A DNA stretch of 64,000 nt, from positions 62,001 through 126,000 of the forward strand of contig JADKDR010000013.1 of assembly GCA_016714535.1 (NCBI GenBank), in the 5' to 3' direction. Shown one piece after another: positions 37,023 to 45,257 of the stretch. The translations under genes and the position numbers were made by a program. The notes below the pieces were generated by a model. It was not told the origin of the DNA. It ran no database searches and saw only the letters and a list, made by a program, of their open reading frames with translations. Numbering within the stretch: position 1 is the stretch's first letter; each line of letters starts with the position of its first letter. Source of the DNA: Bacteroidota bacterium (GTDB lineage: Bacteria > Bacteroidota > Bacteroidia > AKYH767-A > OLB10).

Positions 37023-37978
37023 TGAACATTTCAATTGTTATACCCTTATTCAACGAAGATGAATCTTTAACCGAATTAACCGATTGGATAAACCGAGTGA
37101 TGGAGAAACATGATTTCAGTTATGAAATTATTTACATAGATGACGGAAGCACCGATAAGTCGTGGCAAGTAATAGAAGAATTAGCAACAGCCAACAATCA
37201 AATACGAGGTATTAAATTCAGGCGCAATTACGGCAAAAGTGCAGCTTTACAAAAGGGCTTTGAAGCGGCCCAAGGTGAGGTGGTCATAACCATGGATGCC
37301 GATTTGCAGGATAGTCCGGATGAGATTCCAGAATTGTATCGCATGATTGCACAAGATAAGTATGACCTAGTATCGGGTTGGAAACGCAAGCGCTACGACC
37401 CGCTAATGAAAACTATTCCAAGTAAACTTTTTAATAAGACCACTCAACTAATGAGCGGCATATATAACCTGCATGATTTTAATTGCGGCCTTAAAGCGTA
37501 CAGGCAAGAAGTGGTAAAAAATATTGAGGTATATGGAGAAATGCATCGATATATACCTGTAATAGCCAAGTGGCAAGGCTTTAGCAAAATTGCAGAAAAG
37601 GAAGTGCAACATCAGGCACGTAAGTATGGTGTTACTAAATTCGGGTTAGAAAGGTTTATTAATGGTTTTCTTGATTTGCTAACCATATTTTTTGTTGGCA
37701 AGTTTGGCAAGCGCCCTATGCATATGTTTGGCACCTTAGGTACACTGATGTTTGCCATTGGATTTATGTTTACACTTATGTTGGGTTTAAACAAATTATA
37801 TACGGTTTATTTTACCAATGAGAATGCACGTATGCTAACCGAAAGGCCTTCGTTTTATCTCTCACTTACCTGTATGGTTTTGGGTTCTATGCTTTTTCTT
37901 GCCGGCTTTCTGGGCGAATTAATTTCACGTGTTGGTGCCAACCGCAACAATTATCAAATTGAAAAACGAATTAAATAA
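37022..37978 (+). CDS. Family-2 glycosyltransferase, membrane-anchored (DPM1/ArnC type)
   Basis: A 318-residue glycosyltransferase. SIVIPLFNEDESLTELTDW opens the GT-A domain, VITMDADLQDSPDEIPELY carries the DxD metal site, and HDFNCGLKAYRQEV is typical for polyprenyl-phosphate sugar transferases. Two C-terminal membrane helices (about 232-255 and 278-302) anchor it. It probably builds a polyprenyl-linked sugar for envelope glycans. It is translationally coupled to the DUF4199 gene and followed after 8 bases by another glycosyltransferase. Confidence 0.92.
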   Translation: MNISIVIPLFNEDESLTELTDWINRVMEKHDFSYEIIYIDDGSTDKSWQVIEELATANNQIRGIKFRRNYGKSAALQKGFEAAQGEVVITMDADLQDSPDEIPELYRMIAQDKYDLVSGWKRKRYDPLMKTIPSKLFNKTTQLMSGIYNLHDFNCGLKAYRQEVVKNIEVYGEMHRYIPVIAKWQGFSKIAEKEVQHQARKYGVTKFGLERFINGFLDLLTIFFVGKFGKRPMHMFGTLGTLMFAIGFMFTLMLGLNKLYTVYFTNENARMLTERPSFYLSLTCMVLGSMLFLAGFLGELISRVGANRNNYQIEKRIK

Positions 37979-37986
37979 GCACCTCC

Positions 37987-39119
37987 ATGCATGTAGTTAT
38001 ATTGGGTAGCGCTCATCCATTTCGCGGTGGACTTGCTTCGTATAATGAAAGACTAGCCACTGAATTTCAAAATTTAGGGCATACGGTTCAGATTTACACC
38101 TTCAGTTTGCAATACCCGGGTTTTTTGTTTCCGGGAAAAACACAGTTTAGCGATTCGCCTCCACCTTCTCATTTATCAATTAAGCAAAAGGTAAACAGCA
38201 TTAATCCTTTTAATTGGATACGAGTTGGCCTGGAGCTAAAAAAACTGAACCCTGATTTATTGATATTCAAATTCTGGCTTCCTTTTATGGGTCCTTGTTT
38301 TGGTACCATTGGTCGCATTGTGAAATGCAACAAAAAAACAACCATTGTAACCATACTGGATAATGTAATTCCTCATGAACCACGACCGGGTGATGTTATG
38401 TTTACTAAATATTTTTTGAAGTGCAGCGATGCCTTTGTGGCCATGAGCGAGTCAGTTCAAAAAGATTTAGGGAAATTTGAAAGTGAAAAATCTGTATTCT
38501 CAATCCACATCCATTGTTTGATAATTTTGGTGATGCAGTTAGTAAGAATGAGGCAAAACAATTTTTAGGATTAGATGCTAATCAAAGCTATCTTCTGTTT
38601 TTTGGTTTCATCAGAGATTATAAAGGGCTCGACCTGTTACTTAATGCCATGGCAGATAAGAGGGTTATTCAAACAAATTGCAAACTTATAGTTGCCGGAG
38701 AATTTTATTCGGACAGTAAGCCATATCTGGAACTAATAGAAAGACTTAACCTTACTGATAGAATAATTTTACGTACTGATTTTATCAGCGATGAGCAGGT
38801 CAAATATTTTTTCTGCGCAGCAGATTTGGTGGTGCAACCCTATAAACATGCAACGCAAAGCGGAGTTACGCAAATTTGCTATCATTTTAATAAGCCCATG
38901 TTAGTTACCAATGTAGGTGGTTTGGCCGAAATTGTACCGAATAATAAAGCTGGTTACGTAACCCAAGTGGAGGTTGCCGAAATTGCAAAAGCCATTGCCC
39001 GGTTTTATGAAAACAGGGAAGAAGGTTTTTTTGTGGAAAATATTGAACAATTGAAGCATAGATTTAGCTGGAATGCGATGGTTATCAACATATTAAGGTT
39101 GGTTAAAAAAAATAGATGA
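37987..39119 (+). CDS. Family-4 glycosyltransferase (frameshifted)
   Basis: A GT-B glycosyltransferase of about 377 residues after repair of one missing base near 38497-38506. The first part (MHVVILGSAHPFRGGLASYN, glycine-rich nucleotide site) runs to 38568 in one frame; the second (FFGFIRDYKGLDLLLNAM, then VQPYKHATQSGV with the donor-binding region and VTNVGGLAEIVP) is in the next frame and ends at 39119. The gap is not at a long homopolymer, so a real mutation is possible, although both halves are well conserved. Last gene of the DUF4199-GT2-GT4 operon; acceptor unknown. Confidence 0.85.
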
Positions 39120-39125
39120 TTTGTA

Positions 39126-39154
39126 TTGCACAGTCAAAATAAAATATACATTTG
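39126..39154 (+). promoter_or_regulatory. Promoter of the small lipoprotein gene
   Basis: TTG (39126-39128), 18-base spacer, TACATTTG (39147-39154). The leader to ATG 39199 is about 38 bases and AT-rich. Confidence 0.6.
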
Positions 39155-39198
39155 CACCCGTTAAAAATTAAATTTAATTTAAATTAAAATCAAAAAAG

Positions 39199-39396
39199 AT
39201 GAAAAAATTAATTATCGCTTTCGCAGCAATCGCATTTCTTGCTTCATGTAAGAAGGAGTACACTTGTACTTGCAAAACTACATTGTTAGGAATAACAAGT
39301 TCTGCTTCAACTACTATTAAGGATACAAAGAAGAATGCTGAAGAAACTTGTGACAAAGGTGATCAAAGCGGATTGGTTGAATGTTCAATTGACTAA
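39199..39396 (+). CDS. Small cysteine-rich lipoprotein
   Basis: A 65-residue precursor with a signal peptide and lipobox (IAFLASCKK), giving a mature lipoprotein of about 49 residues. The mature part contains four further cysteines (YTCTCKTT, EETCDKG, VECSID). Similar small lipoproteins occur widely in Bacteroidota without known function. It has a consensus promoter and a strong terminator of its own, suggesting abundant independent expression. Confidence 0.8.
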   Translation: MKKLIIAFAAIAFLASCKKEYTCTCKTTLLGITSSASTTIKDTKKNAEETCDKGDQSGLVECSID

Positions 39397-39414
39397 TCAA
39401 CTGCAAAGTTTATG

Positions 39415-39443
39415 AAAAGGCCATCAGAAATGATGGCCTTTTT
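39415..39443. terminator. Bidirectional terminator between the lipoprotein and mutS2
   Basis: Arms AAAAGGCCATCA and TGATGGCCTTTT around a GAAA loop, ending in T5. On the minus strand it is flanked by T's as well, and it overlaps the mutS2 stop codon by two bases, so it serves both convergent genes. Confidence 0.85.
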
Positions 39444-41540
39444 AGTTCTTACCCTTGCCACTTACGTTAACCTCTGTTTCGGGAACAAGGTTTTGGGCCA
39501 GACACGAAGTTTTAAATCCATTAAATATTACCACTACTTTATTACCTTCCATCGATTCAATTGTCCCTGCCACTCTTCCTCCTTTAAGCAAAACCCTTAG
39601 CCCGGGCTTCAGCATGTCCAAATATTTTTTATTTAAAACTGCTTCGGCTTTGGTTTCGGTTTTTTTGATTTCAGTTTTTTGCTGCCCAAATAGTCGCTGA
39701 TACTTTTGTAATACAGCCTTTTTATCTTTAGTGCTTTTCCATTCGTTAACAAACTTTACGATTAGGGCATCAAATTTTTTTACCAACGTTAATTCAGCTT
39801 CCTTAATTCGTTGTTCAAATTGTTTGCGTCCGGTTTCGCCCTGCTCAAGCAGTTTGTTGTATTTCTCCAACAACTCGTCCAATGCCTTTTCTGCATCAGA
39901 TATTTCTTTGGCCTTACGGTCAACATAGTTTTTTTGCTCTTCTACTTCTCGAAGCATATTTTCGAGCAAGACATTTTGCTTTGGAATTTTTTTTCGAGCA
40001 TTTTCGATAATAATTTTGTCGAGCCCGCTTCGTTCAGCTACCAAAAAGGTATAACTGCTGCCGGGTTTTCCTACTGTAAGTTTGTATCGTGGCTCAAGTT
40101 TTTCTGGGTCAAACAACATGTTACCATTAATTAATCCTTCGGTTTTATCTGCCAGTATTTTAAGGTTTAAAAAATGGGTGGTAACTATACCAATGCATTT
40201 GTATTCATTTAGTTTTTCCAAAATGGCTTCGGCAAGTGCACCACCAAGTTGCGGGTCGGTGCCAGTCCCCAATTCATCAATAATGAATAAACTTCCAGCA
40301 TCGGCATACTGCAAAAAGTCGCGCATCTTTTGTAGTCGGGATGAGTAGGTGCTCAATTCGTACTCAATACTTTGCGAATCGCCAATGTCTATCATTAACT
40401 TCGAAAAAATGCCAAAGGTGCTTTCGGGTTCACAACTTACTAAGAAACCACTTTGCAGCATCAATTGCAACAAGGCAACAGTTTTCATGCAAACCGTTTT
40501 GCCACCTGCATTTGGACCGCTTATCACCAGTATCCGGTTTTTGTTTTTCAGATATAATGAAAATGGAATGGTTTGTTTTTTTATTTTTTTATTTTGCCAG
40601 TAGAGCAGGGGATGCACCGCTTGTTTTACATCTATCTGCGGGTCATTAACTATAACTGGTAATGAGGCATTAATATCCGTTGCATAGCGTGCTTTGGCTT
40701 GTATAAAATCAAACTGAAGCAAAATGTTGTAATATTCATTAATCCGGTAACGGTATCCCTGTAGTTCTTTTGTTAACGATTTCAGTATACGTTGAATTTC
40801 GTGGCGCTCTTCTTCTTCAAGTCCGGTAATGGCATTGTTAATGGGAATAAGTTGCTCAGCCTCTAAATAAACTGTTTTACCAGTGGTGGATGTATCGTGA
40901 ATAATGCCGGGAATTATTCGTTTATATTCGACATAGATGGCGATTACTCTGCGGCCATTGCGCATACTTTCCTCAGTTTCGCTGGTGTATCCGGCTTTCC
41001 GGTATTTGCCTAATAACGTAATGAATTGATGTTCTCCTTCGCTCCGCTTTTTAGACAAACTTCTTCTTATTGATGCAAGTTCTGGCGATGCATTACTTTT
41101 AATAATTCCATTGGTATCAAAAACTCTGAAAATAATTTCAATAATTTCTTTTTCATAGGCTGAATTCTGAATGATGGTAGCTAACGTATGGTAGGCGGTG
41201 GTCCTTGAAGAAAAAAAGTGAAATATATCGCGGCAGGTAGCGGTTATAGCTGCAATATTTAAAACCGGGAAGCTGCTAATGTGGAGTTCTCAAGTTCAAG
41301 CAACTTGAGTTCGCGGTGAATATCTAAGTAGTTGTCAGATGGAAACTGATCGCCATTAACAAGGAGCTTTTTAAATTCATTAACTAGCAAAAGATGGTGA
41401 CAAATAAGATCGAAGTCGCTGATGGGCTGCACATCTGCTATGCTTTGCATAGTGCGTTGCATTAAAGCATGGGTAGCACATTGCAATTTTATCTGCTGTA
41501 GCTCATCAATAAGTAAATTGGTTGGAGGGAATAACTGCAC
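39442..41540 (-). CDS. MutS2-family protein without Smr domain (frameshifted)
   Basis: Restoring one G near 41265-41269 joins an N-terminal piece (41540-41259, GTG start) to the main frame, giving 699 residues. The core/lever domains are followed by the MutS-type ATPase with Walker A ISGPNAGGKT, the Walker B FIIDELGTGTDPQ and TTHFLNLK. A coiled clamp and a KOW-like segment (LKGGRVAGTIESMEGNKVVV) end the protein. MutS2 proteins act on branched DNA or collided ribosomes. The C-terminal Smr endonuclease domain of the B. subtilis type is absent, as can occur in this phylum. It begins 2 bases after the small membrane protein gene. Confidence 0.9.
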
Positions 41541-41542
41541 GT

Positions 41543-41752
41543 TTAATCCTGTTGCTTATCAGTTTTATAATACTTGCGCATTTCTACATCCTGCCGTTGT
41601 TGCCTGCGTCTGAAAAATAAAATTATTCCGATAAAAACAAAAGGTATAAACCAGGCGCCTTCCTGCCATGAACTTAAGAGTGTTTTATAAACACAAAGCA
41701 GTCCGGCAAAAAGTGCCAATCCAAGCCAGGAATATTCCCTAAATGGTTTCAT
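41543..41752 (-). CDS. Small two-helix membrane protein, unknown function
   Basis: A 69-residue protein with two hydrophobic segments (WLGLALFAGLLCVYKTLL and FIPFVFIGIILFF) followed by a highly charged tail (RRRQQRQDVEMRKYYK). It sits directly between lptC (0 bases upstream) and mutS2 (2 bases downstream), so it is probably translated from that operon. I do not recognise the family. Confidence 0.65.
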   Translation of the reverse strand: MKPFREYSWLGLALFAGLLCVYKTLLSSWQEGAWFIPFVFIGIILFFRRRQQRQDVEMRKYYKTDKQQD

Positions 41753-42301
41753 TTATTTTTGAACGGCAAATATACCGGTAACCTTTTTAATTTTATAACG
41801 TGTAAAATCTTCATTTGCTTCCAAACCATCTCCTTCAATAATTTCCTCTCCGGTGGTTATTTTTACATGCTTATCGCTGTAAAAGCTCGATGTATTCTCA
41901 TCCCAAACCAACCTTTCGGTTTCCAACATATCACCTTTCTTATTTATTACCACCACTTTGTTTCGGGCTTCCATTTTCTTCTCACGTTCATAGCGTATTG
42001 CATAATTGGCCGTAAGTGTACTCATCACATTGAGGCTGTCGTCAAAAAATTCCATTTTTACACCATTAGGCATTTCAAGGTATGGAATTTCGCGATTCAG
42101 GTAGTTATTCATTAACGGTGATGCTATACGTGCTTTAAGCAGCGAAGAGTCGTTGTAGTCAATGATAATATCAACCGCGGTCTCAGTTGGCAGGCTATCA
42201 ATTGGGGTGCTTATTTCTACTTTAGCTACATCGTCCTTGCAGCTATGAAGTAAAGTGAGGCTCAACCAAAACAAGTAGATATTTAATTTTTGCAGGCTCA
42301 T
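41753..42301 (-). CDS. lptC: LPS export protein LptC
   Basis: A 182-residue protein with an N-terminal signal ending in a lipobox-like LLHSC, followed by the beta-jellyroll fold of LptC/OstA: PNGVKMEFFDDSLNVMSTLTA, YAIRYEREKKMEARNKVVVIN, GDMLETERLVWDEN, and YSDKHVKITTGEEIIEGDGLEA. It would bridge the inner-membrane LptBFG complex to LptA during LPS transport. It lies between the outer-membrane protein gene (9 bases) and a small membrane protein. Confidence 0.88.
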   Translation of the reverse strand: MSLQKLNIYLFWLSLTLLHSCKDDVAKVEISTPIDSLPTETAVDIIIDYNDSSLLKARIASPLMNNYLNREIPYLEMPNGVKMEFFDDSLNVMSTLTANYAIRYEREKKMEARNKVVVINKKGDMLETERLVWDENTSSFYSDKHVKITTGEEIIEGDGLEANEDFTRYKIKKVTGIFAVQK

Positions 42302-42310
42302 AGCAAGTTA

Positions 42311-43675
42311 TTAGTCGTACTTACGCGGATTAAACCAACGCTCACATAAGTTAACTCCTATATGGAAACGAAAATATTTTTCCTGTACCAGATTGTTTTG
42401 GGTGGTTCCCCTTTGTCCAAACTCAAAAGCCAGGTTGATGCGCGAAAAACTAGTAGCATATGCTGCAGTTACTGCATCTTTCTTTATAGGAAGCCCAATG
42501 CCAATGGTTAAGGTATAATCATCAATTGGTTGATTATTGAACCTGAACATGCTTTGTGTGTAACGACCGCCAATGCGATATGCAATCCTTTGATGGTAAC
42601 GCGTTGAATTGTACTTGGGCACAAATTCGAAACCTGCCGAAACCCGGGTCGAATTAGATAACTTATCACTAATGCCAAATGCATCTAGTTTGCTCCAATC
42701 TTGAATGCTATAGTCGACCATAAAATTCCAAAGCAAAGGGTCGCGCAAACTAAATCCGAAACGATAAGAAGGAGGCAAGGTGGTATTGCCAGTAACCGGA
42801 GGCGAATAGCTTACAGTGTCAAAAATAGTAATGCTGCCATCTAATTCCGTATAGGTTTGCACTACACGGTCATTGGTACTTTTTACCTTTGCCCCAAGGC
42901 TTGACGCTGCTGATAATGAAAAGGAAAAGTGCTTTTTTATAACCTGGTATCGAGGTATCGTATCTTTTGGCCCCGAAGGTTTTTCTCGTTTTCGCTTAGT
43001 GTAACTTAGTAGGGTATCGTTGTTGTAAATTATTCCCGCATCAAATAAAAAATCGCCAATAGAAGAGTTGCTTATATCTCTGCTAAAAACAAGTGATCGT
43101 GTTTCATAACTAGTGCTATGAAGTTTTTGTAAGGAGCCAAATAAATAAGATGCATTGGCACCAATATGCAAATTACGTAGCGGTCGAAATCCGGATCCAA
43201 TAAAGAAGCGACTTAAACTTCCCGTGCCTTCATAGGTTTGTATGGCTTTATTGCCTTGGGGGTCAATGCTATAATATTTCAGGTTGTAACCTCTGGCGCT
43301 GTAGGGTATAAGTCCAAAGCTTGCTCCAATGTTATGTTTGCGGCTTACCGGAAATCCAATAGCAAAGTAATTGAATGCGGCATCGCTCTTTAAGGTTTTT
43401 TTATTGTAAGTGCTTAAGCCTGTAAGGCTTGTATTTAGTGCAGCGTCAACCAATGTAATTTTCATGGCCGAAAGACTGGCAGGGTTTAGAAAATTCATTT
43501 GCAACGAATCACACATAGCACTGCCTGCGCCCCCATAGCCCAATTGTGCAGCATAGCCGTTAAATTGCAATTCGCCTATACCAAATCGTGAATATGGAGA
43601 TACGGTGCCTACCTGCCCCTCTGCTTTTGTTACAATTAAAAGTAATAAAGCACCAACTATTATTTTTTGCATCAA
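42311..43675 (-). CDS. Outer-membrane beta-barrel protein (FadL/PorV-like)
   Basis: A 454-residue protein with signal peptide (ending TKAEGQ). SPYSRFGIGELQFNGYAAQLGYGGAGSA is a typical Bacteroidota barrel opening, followed by alternating amphipathic strands ending in an aromatic strand (YFRFHIGVNLCERWF). It is probably an OmpP1/FadL-like transporter or a PorV-type protein. It sits between coaX (overlapping by 4 bases) and lptC, a combination recurrent in the phylum, which suggests an envelope role. Substrate unknown. Confidence 0.75.
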   Translation of the reverse strand: MMQKIIVGALLLLIVTKAEGQVGTVSPYSRFGIGELQFNGYAAQLGYGGAGSAMCDSLQMNFLNPASLSAMKITLVDAALNTSLTGLSTYNKKTLKSDAAFNYFAIGFPVSRKHNIGASFGLIPYSARGYNLKYYSIDPQGNKAIQTYEGTGSLSRFFIGSGFRPLRNLHIGANASYLFGSLQKLHSTSYETRSLVFSRDISNSSIGDFLFDAGIIYNNDTLLSYTKRKREKPSGPKDTIPRYQVIKKHFSFSLSAASSLGAKVKSTNDRVVQTYTELDGSITIFDTVSYSPPVTGNTTLPPSYRFGFSLRDPLLWNFMVDYSIQDWSKLDAFGISDKLSNSTRVSAGFEFVPKYNSTRYHQRIAYRIGGRYTQSMFRFNNQPIDDYTLTIGIGLPIKKDAVTAAYATSFSRINLAFEFGQRGTTQNNLVQEKYFRFHIGVNLCERWFNPRKYD

Positions 43676-44400
43676 CTGTTTAATTTTAAGATTTGATATA
43701 AGCCCTGCAATGTAAAATCGCGGGCAGCAAATGTAAAATTGATTTGCTGTGAAAAAAAACGCAGATCGCCTCCTGTTATTATAGTTATCAGATTTGGGAA
43801 TTTCTGTTTATACCTGGCAATTATTGCTTCTACTTCCAATATAATGGCAAGTTCAACTCCTGTATTTAAGCATGCTTCGGTGCTGGTTCCAATTAATTTG
43901 TTCGTGTTTATTTTTTTCGGAATAAATTCAATTAAAGGTAACTTTCCTGTAAAATGATTTAAAGCTTTGTACCGCATGCGTATTCCGGGATGAATGGAGC
44001 CACCACAATAGCTCTTGTTTTTTTCGAGCAAATCAAATTTGATGCATGTGCCAGCATCTACTACCAATACATTGCCTGCAAGTTGCGAAGCGGCAGCAAT
44101 GTTTGCTATGCGGTCTTTACCTAGCGTGTTTGGGGTTTTATATTTATTTACAAAAGGGAGTCTACTCTTAATATCCAATACATGGGTAGGGTAGTTGGAT
44201 TGAAGAAACTTGATAAACCTGCCATCGTCTGATCTGACGCTGCAATAAATAGTTGATTCAATTTTTGATATGCTTTGAATATAGTTTGTTAGTAACTTAT
44301 AATCAAAATCAATCAGCTTAATACTTCCGTATCGCTTTCCACTTTTATTGAACAAGGCCAATTTTACATGCGTGTTGCCGGCATCTATTACTAAGTGCAT
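43672..44400 (-). CDS. coaX: Type III pantothenate kinase
   Basis: A 242-residue CoaX, phosphorylating pantothenate in the first step of coenzyme A synthesis. It has the ASKHA phosphate motif VIDAGNTHVK, the pantothenate site region NTLGKDRIANIAAA and VVDAGTCIKFDLL, followed by GGSIHPGIRMRYKAL and TGGDL. The three motifs are characteristic of type III kinases. It overlaps the downstream outer-membrane gene by 4 bases and follows yigZ by 5 bases. Confidence 0.95.
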   Translation of the reverse strand: MHLVIDAGNTHVKLALFNKSGKRYGSIKLIDFDYKLLTNYIQSISKIESTIYCSVRSDDGRFIKFLQSNYPTHVLDIKSRLPFVNKYKTPNTLGKDRIANIAAASQLAGNVLVVDAGTCIKFDLLEKNKSYCGGSIHPGIRMRYKALNHFTGKLPLIEFIPKKINTNKLIGTSTEACLNTGVELAIILEVEAIIARYKQKFPNLITIITGGDLRFFSQQINFTFAARDFTLQGLYQILKLNS

Positions 44401-44405
44401 ACTTG

Positions 44406-45023
44406 CTAGGTGTATAAGAAGTTTAGCTTGCCGTTAAATAAATAGTTCTGCTGAAAGTCATCAATCAGGGCGTTTTCATTTTTACGGCCAACGGTAAAAG
44501 TAAGGCAGCAATCTTCTTCCATTTTATTTGAAGTAATAGTTGCATTATAATTTTTCAGTCTACGCATTACTTCATTCATTAGCTCATAGCTAAATTGAAT
44601 GGTGTAGTTTGCTGTAATCTCTTTATTAATAATGGTAGCACTTGTAATCGCATCGGTTGCAGCTTCTTTGTAAGCATGAATGAGGCCCTGCACGCCCAGC
44701 AAAGTGCCTCCAAAATATCGAACCACAATGATTGCACAATCTGTAAGGTCTTTACTAAGTAATTGGTTTAGTATGGGCTTTCCGGCAGTTCCTGTTGGTT
44801 CGCCATCGTCATTTATTTTATACAGGGCTCTTGAAGGTGTCAACCTCCATGCATAGCAATGATGATTTGCTTTGGCGTGTATTTCTTTAATTTCGCTAAG
44901 TGATTGTTTAAAATCAAGTTCTGTTTTAATAGGGAACAAATAACTCATAAACTTACTTCCACGGTCTCGAAACAAGCCTTCTGTGCTGCTTTCTATAGTA
45001 TTGTAAGTTTCGTCAAAGAGCAT
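44406..45023 (-). CDS. YigZ/IMPACT family protein
   Basis: A 205-residue protein of the YigZ family: EGLFRDRGSKFMSYLFPI, HHCYAWRL and the signature GEPTGTAGKPIL, DCAIIVVRYFGGTLLGVQGLI. The C-terminal region is ferredoxin-like. IMPACT relatives regulate the eIF2 kinase in eukaryotes; bacterial members are poorly understood. I use ATG 45023 (MLFDETYNTIE), where family similarity begins; TTG 45062 would add 13 non-conserved residues. It heads the yigZ-coaX-OMP-lptC-membrane protein-mutS2 cluster. Confidence 0.88.
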   Translation of the reverse strand: MLFDETYNTIESSTEGLFRDRGSKFMSYLFPIKTELDFKQSLSEIKEIHAKANHHCYAWRLTPSRALYKINDDGEPTGTAGKPILNQLLSKDLTDCAIIVVRYFGGTLLGVQGLIHAYKEAATDAITSATIINKEITANYTIQFSYELMNEVMRRLKNYNATITSNKMEEDCCLTFTVGRKNENALIDDFQQNYLFNGKLNFLYT

Positions 45024-45134
45024 GAATAAGTTAAAATTATGTTCGCTTTTTTCAATTGACAATTATATGACAATTGATGGAATCGGTCAATGTATATTTG
45101 TGTCAGATTTTAAGGGGTTAAGATTGAATTTAGT

Positions 45135-45165
45135 CCAAATGCGCCACTGCCAGGTGGCGCTTTGG
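45135..45165. other. Stable intergenic hairpin between yigZ and yidC
   Basis: Arms CCAAA-T-GCGCCAC and GTGGCGC-TTTGG form a 12-base-pair stem with one bulged T and a TGCCAG loop. No T-run follows closely, so it does not look like a standard terminator. It could be a regulatory leader element for one of the divergent genes or a mobile palindrome remnant. Confidence 0.4.
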
Positions 45166-45224
45166 CATTTTAAGTATATCCTGTCATAACCTATTCTTTT
45201 TTAAAATTACTGTACATCTTCTGA

Positions 45225-45232
45225 TATATTTG
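45225..45232 (+). promoter_or_regulatory. -7 promoter element of yidC
   Basis: TATATTTG, exact consensus, ending 25 bases before the ATG at 45258; no TTG at the usual distance. Confidence 0.4.
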
Positions 45233-45257
45233 CAGCCCCAAATTTTACTAAATAAGA

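Noticed and set aside
40341..40649. Plus-strand ORF inside mutS2
   Set aside because: It is antisense to a well-conserved ATPase frame, has no start signal, and its composition follows the opposite strand.
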